Positions 1-14,100 are shown, counted from the first letter of the stretch. The stretch is DNA of 64,000 nt from Patiria miniata (GCF_015706575.1 NW_024037076.1:434001-498000); one strand, 5' to 3'. A program made the numbers and translations. Notes: generated by a model from the letters alone, not told the origin.

Positions 1-81
1 TGGTATAGCCACGATTTTTATTTCTGGAATTTTGTCGATGAACTTGAATCACAAGGACATAAAGTCGGGTGGTTTACATTT

Positions 82-460
82 GCACATGTCACATGATCAG
101 TGAAGTAGGTTCCCGTGATCACATGATCAGTAACGACCGTTGCAATTTGGGGTCCCATGATCACATTTTCGCATGTCACATGATCAGTGAAGTAGGTTCC
201 CATGATCACATGATCAGTAACGACGGTTGCAATTTGGGGTCCCATGATCACATTTTCGCATGTCACATGATCAGTGAAGTAGGTTCCCATGATCACATGA
301 TCAGTAACGACGGTTGCAATTTGGGGTCCCATGATCACATTTTCGCATGTCACATGATCAGTGAAGTAGGTTCCCATGATCACATGATCAGTAACGACGG
401 TTGCAATTTGGGGTCCCATGATCACATTTTCGCATGTCACATGATCAGTGAAGAAGGATC
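82..460. repeat. 87-bp tandem repeat (minisatellite)
   Basis: The unit starting ATGTCACATGATCAGTGAAG recurs at 86, 173, 260, 347 and 434, an exact 87 bp period with few substitutions. It is rich in TGATCA palindromes. Because 87 is a multiple of three, open frames appear on both strands, but they only translate the repeat and are not genes. Confidence 0.95.
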
Positions 461-562
461 AAATGATAGCAGTGATCAAAGGATCGCACAAGTCCATCAC
501 ATGTCCTCCAGACTCAAGTGCAGTCAAAAGCGACTCAATAAAGTGTAACAAAACATTCATTT

Positions 563-1253
563 GTTATTATACAAATACAGCATGGTTTGTCGGGAAATAG
601 TGAAAACTAATTACCCCGAGGCGTAGATGATTTCGCCTCGGGAGATAGTCCTAATCATGCAACACCGAGGGGTCATTTGTTTTCACTATTTCCCCGCAAA
701 AATATGTTGTATTTGTTTTACTATACCTCATAAATATTCATCGGACAGCTGCGGTAATCTATTTGTCCATTCCACCATGTTTTTGATCATGCAGTTTTTT
801 GATAAAGTGAAACATTATTATAATTTAAGGAGACAGACAGAATAGAGAGTTAATTTTGTGTATTTTAATAACTTTAACATTCAGGCAAAACACTGCATTT
901 ATTTTTATTGTGTGAAATTTCACCCACTTCCTCCTCGGTTAAAATCGCAAAGCGAGCACCACCGGTCGCTATCTTGATGTATGCCGTAATAGACTGGCAC
1001 ATGCAACTGTCCTCACTGGTGTTCTGCACGGTACGCACGAAAAGCACATGCGTCGTTGGTAAAGAGATAACACACTTCTGAATCAAATCTAAGCCTGCGA
1101 CCCAGGTGTGTAATAGTACCTCCCTGGTTTTTGCGCGTCAAACGCGCGTGAGAAGACACAGGGTGATAGTAAAAACTTTCACACGGTTGAAATGCTGGAA
1201 TGGACCAATGAAATGTCGCGGTTGCCTGATGAATATTTATGAGGTATAGTAAT
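563..1253. mobile_element. Foldback/MITE cluster with terminal inverted repeats
   Basis: Two nested inverted repeats are visible. An inner one (about 565-607 against 679-724) encloses a CCCGAGGCG...CGCCTCGGG hairpin at 614-641. An outer one pairs 718-742 with 1228-1252 (TTACTATACCTCATAAATAT and its complement), 25 bp perfect. There is no transposase frame. It lies in or just past the DENND1 3' end; a minus-strand AATAAA sits at 898-903. Confidence 0.75.
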
Positions 1254-1275
1254 AAATGTTGGTGTTCTACTCCTT

Positions 1276-2154
1276 TTACATGTACTGTGAATAGTCTTCT
1301 AGATGGACTTGTGATTTACTTTTGACAGGACTTGTGATAGACAAGATAACAACATTGGATGACTCCTTACCTCCCTCACGCTGAAAAGAGACTAGATCAG
1401 CAAACGGGTCTTTAGGGTCTGTCGCGCTGGGTTGTTGGAACGGGTTTTGAGAGGCTGCCGTGGGCTGCAAGGGAGTTTGCTGAAGTTGAAAGGGGTGTGC
1501 CGGTGGGCTTTTCACAGCCGACGCGGTTGCCGTGGAAACCGAGCTCCCGCTCTGCCGGGTAACAGTGTTTGTCGGGTTGAGCAGATCCGGCAGCGTGCTG
1601 GCCGGGGGCTGCTGGACTAAGACCTGCTGGACCAGGATCTGCGGCGGACCGCTGGTACTCCGGTTGAAACTCTGCAAGTTCGGACTGCTGTTGGTGGCCC
1701 GCAGACCGGGCATGCTCAGATGGTGCGTTGGCGACGATGTGGCGTCGGTCGGCGCAGCAGCCGACGCGCCGAAGTTGAGTCCGTAATCGGCCAGTAGGGT
1801 CTGAGCCGAACTGTTGCTCGGGACGCCCTCCGGGACGTAACCCGCGAGGGCGTTGTTGTTCAGGTGCACCGATTGGAACACCAGGGTGTGATCCTCGCAA
1901 TCTACGCCTAAAGCGTTCTGAACGGCCGTCCCTTGCACCTGGGATAGAGCAACTTCCCTCGCGGCTTCCTCCCCGTTGGATATATCGACGAGTCTTTCCT
2001 GGGACCCGTGACGGCGTTCTCGGCGCGGGGGGATGGGCGGGGGAGGGATGAGGGGACGCTGGATGGCCTGCCCGACGATTTTGGACGCCGAGCTGTCGCG
2101 TTGGACTCGCCGCCGGCGCGGCATTGGAATCGGCGCGTCGTCTGCCGCAGACGT
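1276..2154 (-). CDS. DENND1: DENND1 coding exon 22 (tail, adaptor motifs)
   Basis: Acceptor GATCCAG at 2155-2161. It opens in phase 0 with [20 protein letters not shown], includes [12 protein letters not shown] (a likely SH3 ligand), LPDLL, NPF and DPFADL, and reads to a TAA at 1276. A good internal donor (GTAAGG, 1365-1370) lies just after SFQREG. If it is used, the coding part ends at 1371 and a further exon lies below or outside the window. The vertebrate family ends soon after the DPF..L motif. Confidence 0.88.
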   Translation of the reverse strand, partial: TSAADDAPIPMPRRRRVQRDSSASKIVGQAIQRPLIPPPPIPPRRERRHGSQERLVDISNGEEAAREVALSQVQGTAVQNALGVDCEDHTLVFQSVHLNNNALAGYVPEGVPSNSSAQTLLADYGLNFGASAAAPTDATSSPTHHLSMPGLRATNSSPNLQSFNRSTSGPPQILVQQVLVQQPPASTLPDLLNPTNTVTRQSGSSVSTATASAVKSPPAHPFQLQQTPLQPTAASQNPFQQPSATDPKDPFADLVSFQREGGKESSNVVILSITSPVKSKSQVHLEDYSQYM

Positions 2155-5100
2155 CTGGATCGACAAAAGCAAAGAAAAATTGTCAGGATAGCAAATCCGA
2201 AAACGAACATCTTTAAAGGTTTTCCAAACACAGATGTAAAAAAAAACACCCAAATCTTCCCGTGCTATTTAAGAGTTCCCTCCAATTTTTTTTAAATTTT
2301 TTTAATTTTGCTATTTCTCTAGAAACACAAAACTTTTAAGGAGGCATCGAGCAAAACAACAAAATCCACCCACTTTTAGTTATGTAAATTTGGAATAAAT
2401 TCATTTGGATATTTGTTGTACGACATAGGTGCATACGCAACCCACATTAGCCTTTTTTTCCCTCAGAAGTTGCCAATGGCCAAAATTTCTGTTTGGTTAA
2501 AATACATCAGGAAAAAAATCTAATTTCCCAAAAAACCCTGATAATCTACGCCTAACTATCTTTTTTTTTCTTTTTATAATTGGCTGTTTTGGCACATTTG
2601 CTGAGACAGTCTCTTTTTTTTGGATATCTTAAGCTTTCGTTTTATGTATCCCTTGTATCTTTGGTCATCTGTGCATGTAATTGTTGATGTTTCCTGAGAA
2701 ATAAAATAGTGAAGTATACAAGTATAAAAGTATAAAAAAACGATGAAGAAACGTCAGAAAATGTTTCACACGAACTAATCAACTAACAAACATATTTTGC
2801 TGTTTGTTTTTATCATAGAGCTATATTAAATTACTAGAGCGCTAACTCGACGTACAAAGTAATGCCTGATGGGCGCATCCATGTTTGTGCACAAACCTAT
2901 GGAAAGCTCAAACTTTTGTACGGCTTTTGTACGGTATTTGCATATCTGCGTTTGTATTCCAAACCGGTGCGTCATCAAAGCCGATACGCCCAAAACCGAA
3001 ACGCACCATCAGCAAATGAGCGTGCAATTTTGCTCTACGCAAACAGCACAACATCTGAGCGTCCCACCGCTGCAGATGCTTTTGGCCGTGACGTTTTTTT
3101 AAACGTCATGACGCACTCAAGTTGTTTGCGTGTCTTCCACTTGCGCGCTGCATTTAGAATACACTTTTAAAATCCAATCCATCTATTTTGATTGTGTTCT
3201 ACAAACACGCACATCAATTCAAAATGTCTGCGCCCAGAGCGGCTTCAAAGCGTCTCCGCGCGCAAGAATGAAGAGTTAGCGCTCTAGTAATTTAGTATAG
3301 CTCTATGATTTTTATCCACACAGCTCATGACATTTCAAAGCAAGACAACATATGGGAACTCCATTCTCTGTATATGATGGTCAATTAAAATGTGGGCGTC
3401 CGTTTCCCGGATACGTACCGGTACATGATGTATCTCACATACCAGTATGTTCAATCTCAGTAAGACCAGACTTATTAACAAAAGCACTAAAATATCAGGT
3501 TTATAATCCAGACAACTCATCACAAGTCTAAGTGAAATAGCATACATGTACTGATGTATAGGTCATACTATACATTTAGGGTAAAAAATGTGACCTTTTT
3601 TTCCTGTCCCTGTTACCTTGGTACTATGTAATTTGACGTTCAAGTTCAAAGATGACGTCAAACGATTTTGTTTGTTTGTTGGCCAGGTATGTATGTAGTT
3701 TGCTATCGGTTTCTCTCTTGGAGGACGACTGCATTAAAGGTATAGTCCATAATTTGTTATTTGTGCATTTTGTTCATTTGAAGCAACAAAAGTGCTCAAA
3801 ATCTCAAAAAGGGTTCTGAACAACTAACCTGATGAAGTTTCAGCTCAGCTTTAGCTGTATATTTTTCAAGAAAAACAACATTCTAGGATCTCGATTTCAA
3901 ATCAAAAGTTGCTGAATCATTTTTTGAATTGGGCCTGAATTCAGCGTCCGAGACACGTTCTCACTAGCAGATTGCAGCTACGCCATGTCGTGCACCGGTC
4001 CGACGATTATAGCAACCACGGGCGCGTGTGCGTCGTGCCAATGCTTGCGCTTCACCGAATAAACAAACGAATCACTAACGGAAATTTCCATGGTGCTTCC
4101 TAAGACGCACTGTTGGAAAGGCCTTCTTTCGTTGATTTCTTCAAAATGACAGCTTGCCAGAAAGAATAATTTCACAGGGAGTTTAGTCCCCTTACTATCT
4201 TTCAACCAAGTATTTTTTTCAACAATAATTACGTCAGTTACTTTTTGGATAGCTGCAAATGATGGACTCTGGCTTTAAGGAAAGCATCCAGATTTTATAA
4301 AAATCATACTGGTACATGTCAGATGTAGTCGGGACAGGACCAAAAAAAGTGGACACCAAATTTATAGAAAGATACACATGGAACTCCATTCTAGGTTTTC
4401 CACACAAAAGGGGTACAAAAGTGTGACATGGGATTGGGAAATGAAGCAGGATAATAATATCAAGTTGTTTGTCCTCTTTTCCCCTTGTACATTCCCACCC
4501 CATTGTTGAGGATTGTGCTCACCAAGAATTTAAGACTTTCCAGGCTGATTTTACATGATATGTGTGCTCAGAATGTTACGTATGCACATGTAACATGGAC
4601 AGAAAGTTTGTTAATATTGATTGAAAGTTTTAATTACAAAAAAAATGTATTTATCAAATATTGTGCCTTTTCATTTTCTTATCCCTACTGCATTGTTTTT
4701 CTTCATCCTTGCAAGTGCAGCCTTCAAATGGTTGAAGATACATGTAAATGCACTGCTAGAAACATCAGGGCAAACCCCTTCTCTTAGCAATAAGTGTTAC
4801 TGGGTTCTTTAACGTGCATTACACAACACACGGGACCTACGGATCATCCGAAGGACGAAGCAATAATGGTTAACTCTTTCAGTGCCAAAGTCGTACATGT
4901 ACGAGGTATATTTGTTAATTCGAAATTGCCAACCTGTACGAGGTAATGTTCGAACTTAAAATCGCCAAACGTATTAAGCACTTTATCACAAGGGGGCGCT
5001 CTCGCTCTTTCTAATAATATCATTTTCATTCAGGTACGACCTGTATTTATCTGTTTCATTCGAGTTCTTGCGAGAGGGCGCAGCACTGACACTCGTATTT

Positions 5101-8100
5101 TCTGCAAAAAGTGCGGAATTCCCCTGTGTGCAGGACAGTGTTTCAGGGTGCAGCACTATGTACGTGACTACTATTGACTTTCCAATGTATCAAGGATATA
5201 CCAGAGAGCATCAACAACAAATCTAGTGAGTAAAACTTACAACATTTTGAACAATTACAAAAATTGCTCGAAGTTGGGCACATTAGGGTTAAACTTTTCA
5301 AATTTCGCGGGCACTGAAAGAGTTAATATTGATTGAAAGTTATAATTACATTAAATGTATTTATCAAATATTGTGCCTTTTCATTCTTATCCCTACAACA
5401 TTGTTACCTGTAAAAACCAAGACAATCAACTGTATATTTAAGACGTCACAGAGTATTATGTTCACAATATTATGTACGTAACTTGGACAGAAATTTGTGA
5501 CAAACTTCTGTTCACGTTACGTAAAGTTACATGTAAGCGTCTTATCGACCAAGAAAATTGTGTTTAATTTGGCTGATAGCCCTAACAGTCCTGAATCCTC
5601 CAATTTCAATATGATTTTGCACACCCCCTAGAGACTTAACAATCTGATGGGTTATATGAATATAAATGAGATGCCATTTGGGTGAATTTATGAACACGAT
5701 TATCGGTGTCCTGTCAATTAAAAGCAAGTTATTCTGTCCATGTTACTTATGTTATTATTTACATTGACCCCTAGTAATTCCTAAGGTACAAAAAATGTCC
5801 CCTATATTTTTGTTGTATCATGATCATTAAAGGGATTGTACAATATTTGCTTTTGCTGCAATTTTCAGAAATGAATGGATTTGGAGCATTAGCACGTTAT
5901 AGCAAACATTGTTAAACTGACTTGCTTCACGTTTTGGGTTCGGAGATGCTGGGAAATCCAAGAAAACCAACCATGTTCTTGTAGTCTAGTTCCCTGACCC
6001 CACTGAAAATGAAACGGAGCAATTTATAGACTTTGGGGAATTGTAAGGTCAGAGAATCAGTCTAGCAGGCTTGTACCCCTTCACAGGTGTGTAATCAATT
6101 GCAAAGAAAATGTGGAATAACTAAAGAGTGAAAAATTAGGAGCAGTTTTTTAAAAAAGCCTGTTTTCTCCAACGCTGGTCGGCCGACTAGCGTTGGAAAA
6201 ATACAAGTTTTCTTGAAAATGGCAGCACACCAAGAGCCACGATTTTACAGGATGCTTTAGACTGTCATTCACTAACAATCTAGTAAGGTATTTCGTGATA
6301 ATTTGATCATATTGTTTTTTTGATGTTTGCAAATGTTGTATATTCCCTTTAAGGCCTTAGGAAAGTACATGTACATGTACAGGGAAAAGTCAAAAAAATA
6401 GCTAGCTTTCTTTCATACCCTCCAGTGTCCCCTCTCAAATTCCAAATAGGCAGTCAATTGTATTAGTGTGGAAATGCGCATCTCCGTTAACGAGAAAATA
6501 ATTAAGAAAATGGCAACCATTCGCTGGGAAATATATTTTTCTTCATGGACGCTAGTGAGCTGTGCTACATGAACAACTTAATATCTATAATAAGAACTGA
6601 CATACAGCAACATCTCAAGAAATTTATTCTGATAGTTTTTTTTTTCACTTGGGGAGCTATAAAAGGATTTTCTTTTTTATTCAGGGACGGACAGCGGTAG
6701 GTTTTCAACCACAAATCCCTCAGGAAATCCTAGTGCATTTCGTGCGTGGGATCCTCCTGGCAGGCCTATAAAATAACAAAAAGACAGCTGGCGAATTTTT
6801 TCAACAAAGCCCGCGATCGAATGACGAGCATTATTATTTTGCTTTTTAAAATTCCGGCACTTTTTCTTGCGTAAATCCGGACCACAAAAAGAACACATTG
6901 CACTGTCAAAAGAAATTGCACAATATTTATCTGAAATATGATTCCTTCTTTTGAAAGAAAAAAATAACAAAAATTGAAAGACAATTTTTAGAGTTCTATG
7001 TACATCTGGGATGGTCCAATCTTTTAGAGGGTTCTCATATTTTAATGCCAAAATCCAAGCAAAAACAAATTGCATAAGCTGTTTTTGAAATACGATTCCC
7101 TTTAAAAACAAAAATGACAAATAATACAAGACATTTTTAGACTTCTATTTGCATATGGGTCATTCCACCGGGTTGGGGAACAATGTGTGACATATGACCA
7201 TATTAAGAAAAGCATGAGTGCCTTGCTAGCAGTTGCTCTACGTAATATTTGTTGTTGGGTGTTTCACTACTGCAGAAAGTTTGAAATCATTTCAATGTAT
7301 TTTGCCAAAAAAATGAGCAAAAAATGTCATTTTGGACGTAACATTGACACCGAGTCGGTGTTACATTCAAATGTGACATTTGTACTTTTTTTTTTTAAAT
7401 TTCTGCGAAACATCACCCAAATTCACTTTACGTACTTCTTACTATACATGCAACACAATAAAAACAGCTTTTGTTATGGTAGTCAGGTATCAAATGGAGC
7501 AGAAATGATAGCTTGGTTGTGTGGACACGGTGTCAATGTTACGTCCGAATTAATACATTTTGCTCATATTTTTGTCAAAGTACTTTCAAACGATTTCAAA
7601 CTCTCTCCAGTATTGAAACACCCTAAGACAAATATTATGTTGAGCAATTGTTTAGAATGCATTGATACTTTTCATAATATAACCAAATATATGGATGTAA
7701 CATGCACTGCTTCCCAACCCGGTAAAATGACCCATATATGGATGGTACGTACATTCTTCAGTTTCGGGTAACAATTTTCATGCAGACTTGAGAGATGTTT
7801 TGAAATATCGGTTGACATTTGACAAAAATATCTCAAGTAGTGATGCATCAATAGAAATGTGCAACTGTTGCCAAAAAATACCCAGTGAAATATTGCTTAC
7901 GAGGTAAAAGCACAATTTTATGCTGTGTCCAATGAAATGGGCCGATCATCTGCTTGACATGATCTGTTTCGTTGTGAAGCGCCATGGGGAACGTGTTGCT
8001 TGTGTTCATGGGCAAGACAGTTTACATACCTCTCTAAACCCAGGAGTAAAAATTAGTGGGTAATCTGTGAGGGTACAGACCAGATTGCGCTGATCTTGAG

Positions 8101-11100
8101 CAACTGCAGAAAAGAGGTCTCATGGCCTGACGAACAGGGGTAATATTGTAAAACCTTTCGCTTTGTGACTTTGGTTAGAAGTTGGAGTGTGCATCTTGCC
8201 GGCTTCACGTAGGAGGCACCTTTGCTGCCTGTCTTTCGCTTTCGAGGGTGTTTGCGTGTTTTGCGAGTGATCACCCGTGAACAACTCGTGAACACACGCA
8301 ACTGCACACATGGGTAGTTATGGGGTACCACCGTCCACCTCTTCTTCCCTAATATTGTTCTCATTTGTTTGTACTACCGGTACATAGCCTTTTTCACTCC
8401 TGGGGTACTGAGATTTTAAAGACCGAATTGCGAGGTACCGGTACCGTTGTCCCTATTGTTACCCTTTGTTTCCCTGTACCCCATAAGGGTGCAGGCCAGT
8501 AAATAGGTCCGAAATTGCCTACGCCGGCCAAATCACGATTTGCATGCCCTCAAATTCTTCAGTGTTAGAGCATTTTTAAGGCCGTGAACTTGATGATTTG
8601 TAAAAAACATAAGGTTGGAAGCCGTGCAGAGGACTGCGAGCTCGTATTTCTGTGAAATGTGGATGATGATTTGGCACTAAATTAGCTATATTTTGCACTG
8701 GAGCGTAGGCGTCCATTTTCAAAATGGCGATGGGCTTCAGGACTGCTTTTAGAGGTGATCATCTTTGGATGGAAATTTCTCCCAAAAGTCATTGGTTAAC
8801 CTCCAGAAAATTGAACAGAAAATGAAAGATGATGAAATAAGCTTTAATTTGATGTATGTCTTGAACACCTCAGAGAGTTGTTAGTTTTTTTCCTGAATTT
8901 CTGAAGTGGGGGCATTTATCGTTGGGGTCTATGGAAATTTATTTACTGGTGTGCAACCATAAGACCATATACATGTTATATGAGTAAACACACATACACA
9001 CCCTTTGCGCTTTGTAGTATAGTGGTAGAGAACACTTAAGCCCAACATTATTATCATTATCATCTAACTTCCATTCAGTTGGGTAAGAAAGTGGCAAGCT
9101 TTCTTTCGAGAGTTGTCCCTGAACAAATCTTCTTCCAATACTAATACTTATATACTAAAAAGTGCACGAATCCACCATTGTTGGTGCTCAAGGCGCTACA
9201 TCATTATTACCCTGCTCATTGGGCCAAGGAAACATTGCAAAGACAATCTCAGCTCCCTGGGGAGTATACAGCTCCATGCTGCCTGTTAGGCGCAAGCAAG
9301 CTAAACTCATTCACAATTACCATCTCTGCCATTACAGGTACCCATTTACTCCTGGGTGGAGAGAAGCAATGAGTGACAAAGTGCCTTGCCCAAAGGCACA
9401 CGCGCCAGGCTGGACTCGAACCCACAACCTGCAGAATTACCCGCAGACCATGAGGTTCAGTGCTCGAGACCACGAGATTCAAATCAGACGATCCTTCCTG
9501 TTGGCTTCCCTCTACCTGAAATGTGCCCCTGATCTTTTGGAAAAATGACCCAAATTTCCGTCCTGATTCTACAGTAATACGCAGGCTCTTACCGTTTCAT
9601 TCGTGGTCGATTCGGTCAGATCTTCCTTGGAGCCGATCTTCCGTAAGAGCTGCTCCATGTCGTCCATGAGGTTCATGTCAGAGGAAGTCTCCCGACGGCT
9701 CCCCTCCTCCCGGGAGTCCCTGTCGCCTTGGCTCGGGTGACGGTAGGTTTTACTCTTCAGCGGTAAGGTTGGTGGATTGCTATAGAAAAAAGAAAAAAAA
9801 AACTCAAGCTTATCTTTCAAGCCTAAAGTGCCCTAAGGTCAACCTCACAAACTGAGTCGGAGACTGACTTATTTTGTTCAGGATCAACCTCACCTGAGCT
9901 ATGACCAGCGGGAAAATATCAGGTTCTTTTGTGACCCGAGTGCAACTTGAAAATGGCAACACTGGTCGGCCGACCAGCGTTGGAAATTGATACCACTTAT
10001 CTTGAAAATGGCAGCACACCAGGTGCCATGATTTTACAGGATGCTTTAGACTGTCATTCACTTAAACTGTCCAGTAAGGTATTTGATAAGAATTTGGTAG
10101 TTTTGTTTTTTGATGGTTGCAAATGTTGTATATTCCCTTTAAAGATTTCTATTGACTTTCAAAATACCTCTGGAAAGGTGGGCGGAGTTCAGTGATCTAA
10201 CCTTAAAAAAAAAGGGGGGGGGGGTTTGCATGTCACTTGGTGGTCAGTCTGTCTGTAACAAAAATTGACTAAAAGTACTGTGGTCCATATGTGCCATCGA
10301 CGTTTTGATGTCTGTTTAGGAAAAGCAATCCATTGACCGATCGTTGGAAATCACAAACATTTCTTGATTTCTTCTAAATGACAGCAAGCCAGACCGAAGA
10401 ACTTCACGGGGTGTTTAGTACCGGTACGATCTTTAATCCAAGTAAGCTTTTTTGATACTAATTCGGTAGGTTGCTTTTGGGATCAATGCATATGATCCTA
10501 TAGCCCAGGTTGGACGAAGTCTTCATTGCATTACGACTAACGTCCAGGGTGAGAATTCTCTACATAAGACCACCCAAAATTTGGACCAGATTTTTGTTAC
10601 GTTTTACCTCGTTACAGAAGCTTATTTCACGCCTACATTTTCTATGTGTCCTTCTCTATTGATCCAGGGGTTCAGGAATTCCATATGTGATGCTGACCGA
10701 CATTAATCAGGAAAATAAACTCTAAAGCAACGTTAAACTTGTACGTGTTTGTAGTCTCTTTTCATCAGTTTTATTCCCGAGTCGTACGTCATGTACGTGC
10801 GCACGAAAGCGCGCACGCACGCTAGCGCCCTCATTTGTTTAGTTTTGGTTGGAACAGTGACGTCACTCCAGCCAACCGACGTCACGAAAACGCTCAACCA
10901 ATGACCAAAGCCGAAACATGTTTCTGGTAACTGGGGCGAAAACACGCTCGGTCATTGGATTAGCGACCGCGCCTTCAAGTAAGTGCGCGTGCGTATGAGG
11001 ATGGTTACTAAGCAAATCGCGCGTGCGCACTGCATATTCACGCTGCATAGTCTGGCTCCCAGACCCGACGTGATATGAGCGCCGAGAATAATTGTCAGGT

Positions 11101-14100
11101 CTAGGGAACCAGACTACAAGCTGCACGGACGTACGTCATGTACGACTCGGCGGTGAGAAACTGATGAAAAGAGTCTACAAACACGTACAAGTTTAACGTT
11201 GCTTTCGAGTTTATTTTCCTGATTGACGTCAGTCAGCATCGCATATGGAATTCCTGAACCCAGCGGCCCAATAGATAAGGACACATAGAATACTACGACG
11301 TAACAATTAGCTTCTCCAACAAGGTCAAAATATTGAAAATATTGGTCATAAATTTTTTCGCCCGGTTTTGAGCACTTTATACCCTGGACTCCCTCCGTTA
11401 CGTAGGGAGGAAAGGGAGTCCACCTGGGCTAATGATCCTACAGTGTCTTAAATAACGCACCTATCATTCGAAGTCCTCCTGTTGGGTAAACCCGCCACGG
11501 TCATCGGCCGAGCATTTTCCTCCGAGATCCGGCGGGAAGCATTAGATGTAGTTTTCTGTGAAAATAAAAAAAAAAATTAAAGAGATTGTTGATTGCTGAA
11601 AGATATCTGCATCATTATCACAACTCTTGATTTCATTTTTGCGGACATCGGACGAGAAATTTTCTGAGGAATTTTTATATATTAAAGTGCACTTACAAAA
11701 CTAGCATCATTTCATTGTGTTATTTTTTCGGTCAGCTCCACAGTTTTAACTTCTCACAAAAAAATGTATCGTTCAGCAATTGATAATCCTTTTCAGCTCC
11801 ACAGTTTTAACTTCTCACAAAAAAATGTATTGTTCAGCAATTGATAATCCTTTTAAACAATTGTTAACGGGTAATTCTGGCATTTATACTGTTCGTGACA
11901 GAGCTTTTAAGACCTCGGTTAATAAACCTGAAAACATATTTTCAAATCTTATTTAATTATTTATTTATTTATTATTTTAACTGGGTAGCCCATTCATTGG
12001 AATCCACTGGTCTCCCATGGGGCCCAGTAAAGAGAAGACAATGTGAAGAAAGTACAGTTTTAGATGTGGGAGGAAAACCCTAGAATAGAATATTCTGAGG
12101 AAAACCCACAGAATCAGGCAGGGACTGAAAACCCAATCCACATATTGGCCCAGGCGGGATTCGAACCCGGGTCACAGCGGTGGAAGGCGAGGAAAGTACC
12201 GCTACGCCAACCTGACTCCCCATATCTTATATATCATCTAGCAATGGTCAAGGAGATTAGGACCAAAAAAATCTTCAGTTTCTGGTCTGCGCACGCTTCA
12301 CCGTAGCCGTGCACGTTGGCAAAATTAACAAGTTTTTTTTTGCAATATAAGATGATGTCTCCAAAACTGCCAAACTCACTGGTTTGACTGGAATCCTGCT
12401 GCTGCACAATTTCAATGTGTTTTTAGATGGGGTTATGATCGAGAATAAGCTTTATGTGGCCTCTCTGGGCTCCCATATATTTTGCACTGAATTTAGTCCG
12501 GCACCATTTGCAGATGGTGATGTAAGTTTATAATTGTGCGTCTGGAAGCCAGACTGAGGGAGCGATGGTCATGTAGGTTGAACCTGTAAATGCTTTTTAA
12601 TTAGCACAATATGTAAGGGAGCAGACTAATGAACAGCCTGGCAGCTCATGCACAATATCAATGTCGCTGTATGGTCTATGTACCACCATTTTCTCTGATT
12701 TTTTCTTGACTATTTAAATTTCCTGAAGATTATTCGTTTCGGTGGAGATTGTAAGTGGGTGCAGAATTCTCAAGCCTTATGGCCTTACTGAGGTCACCTC
12801 AAGCTCCATCTTTAAGGATATTTTTGAGTGAAAGGGATTGAAGCATCATCTGCAACATCAGCCGACATTTAAAGAAAAAAAAATAAGATGTAAAAAAAAA
12901 AAACGTGTCGCTGCACCACTTTTGGGGCAAGCTCCATACCAGAAACTGAAGACTTCTTTTTTTGGCCTTACAGACTAGGAGTTTTGGATCATTTCTCTGA
13001 ATCATTAATTAGATATCATGGTTAATTGGCTCAGTCATGGACAATACACTTCCTTTCATAACGACAGAATTGCCCCTAGAGTTGAAAGATTCATTTCATT
13101 TCATTTGGTCAAAGCCGGCAACACAAAGTCTCCCTAGACAAGTTTCATAATATGGGATACATAATCTCATACATAAGCAATGGAGATTAGTTCTAGCTTG
13201 CAAACTCCTCTGAGATAACAGGAATTTCAAGTAGGCTTTGAGCAAACATGTAGGAGTTGTCTTAAGGAGGCAAGCGTGTTTGTTTGAGTAGTAAAAGCAG
13301 AGATTTTTTTGTGTGTGTGCATTCATTATTGAAATGAATCTTTATTTCATGTGCATCCATCATCGCAAATACATCTGTCTGCATTTAAGTGCTTGTTTTG
13401 AGTTAAGAGTATTTCAAGGGCTTATTCAACTGAGTTTTTGAATGGAATTAATTTGAAAAGTGATGGACACAATTGGCAAATTCAAAAATGTGTTTTGTGG
13501 ATTCAAGGAATAACACCAAAAATGTGAAAAAGTAAAGTCTGTAACGAGCCAATGTGGCTCATCAGGCCGGCGTTTATCTCCGGTTTCGGAAGCATAAAAC
13601 GACTGAGAATATTTCTATTCCACCTGGATGGCATGCCAGTCCATTGCAGGTTACTCCCCGGCTAATGCCGGTGCCCATTTATACTCCTGGGTGGGGAGGG
13701 GCAAGTTGGGTGAAGTGGCTTGCCCAAGTACACAACATATGACCCGTAGCTGGATTCGAACCCCTGACCCTCTGATCATGAGTCACGAATCCTAACCACT
13801 AGGCCACACTCCCCAAATTTGAAGCAGCTTATTAAAAAAATATCCCACCATGCCTACAGGTTGAAATTTCAACTCGGTAGAAATACTTTTTGAGAAAACT
13901 CTGAAAATCCACAAACAAATCTGCGTTTTTCTCAACGCCAAGCCTACTGGTAGGTTTCTATTGAAAGTGCAACGGTTTGGTCATAACCATTGCAAGAAAA
14001 TGATGATAAAATCTTCTTTTTTTTCTCAAAAAATGACAGCATACTAGGCCCAATGAATTCACAGGACGCTTGATCCTATTATTTACTCAAAATCAAGCAG

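Larger units (their letters stand above)
2155..9592 (-). other. DENND1: DENND1 intron 21
   Basis: 7.4 kb with no convincing exon. It holds the foldback at 2815-3308, TTAA-bounded elements at 3734-4278, 4870-5326 and 5827-6352, a TIR element at 7152-7737, a MITE at 8481-8963 and a SINE at 9190-9545. An 80 bp stretch (4614-4696) is repeated directly at 5325-5402. The remaining parts show only AT-rich sequence. Confidence 0.7.
9780..11460 (-). other. DENND1: DENND1 intron 20
   Basis: 1.7 kb. It holds a family A fragment (9945-10143), a poly-G tract at about 10210-10225, a family B-like remnant (10300-10500) and the large foldback at 10488-11444. No exon is seen. Confidence 0.7.

Noticed and set aside
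18..548. Long frames on both strands over the 87-bp repeat
   Set aside because: They only translate a tandem repeat whose length is a multiple of three; no domain and no splice structure.
1412..1900. Alternative frame in the last DENND1 exon
   Set aside because: A shadow of the GC-rich coding frame; it does not match the splice phase.
7187..7771. 194-residue plus-strand frame
   Set aside because: It crosses both inverted ends of a MITE and shows no recognisable domain.
13082..13345. Possible MITE with AAAGATTCATTTCATTTCAT ends
   Set aside because: The inverted match is short and AT-rich, with no second copy in the window.
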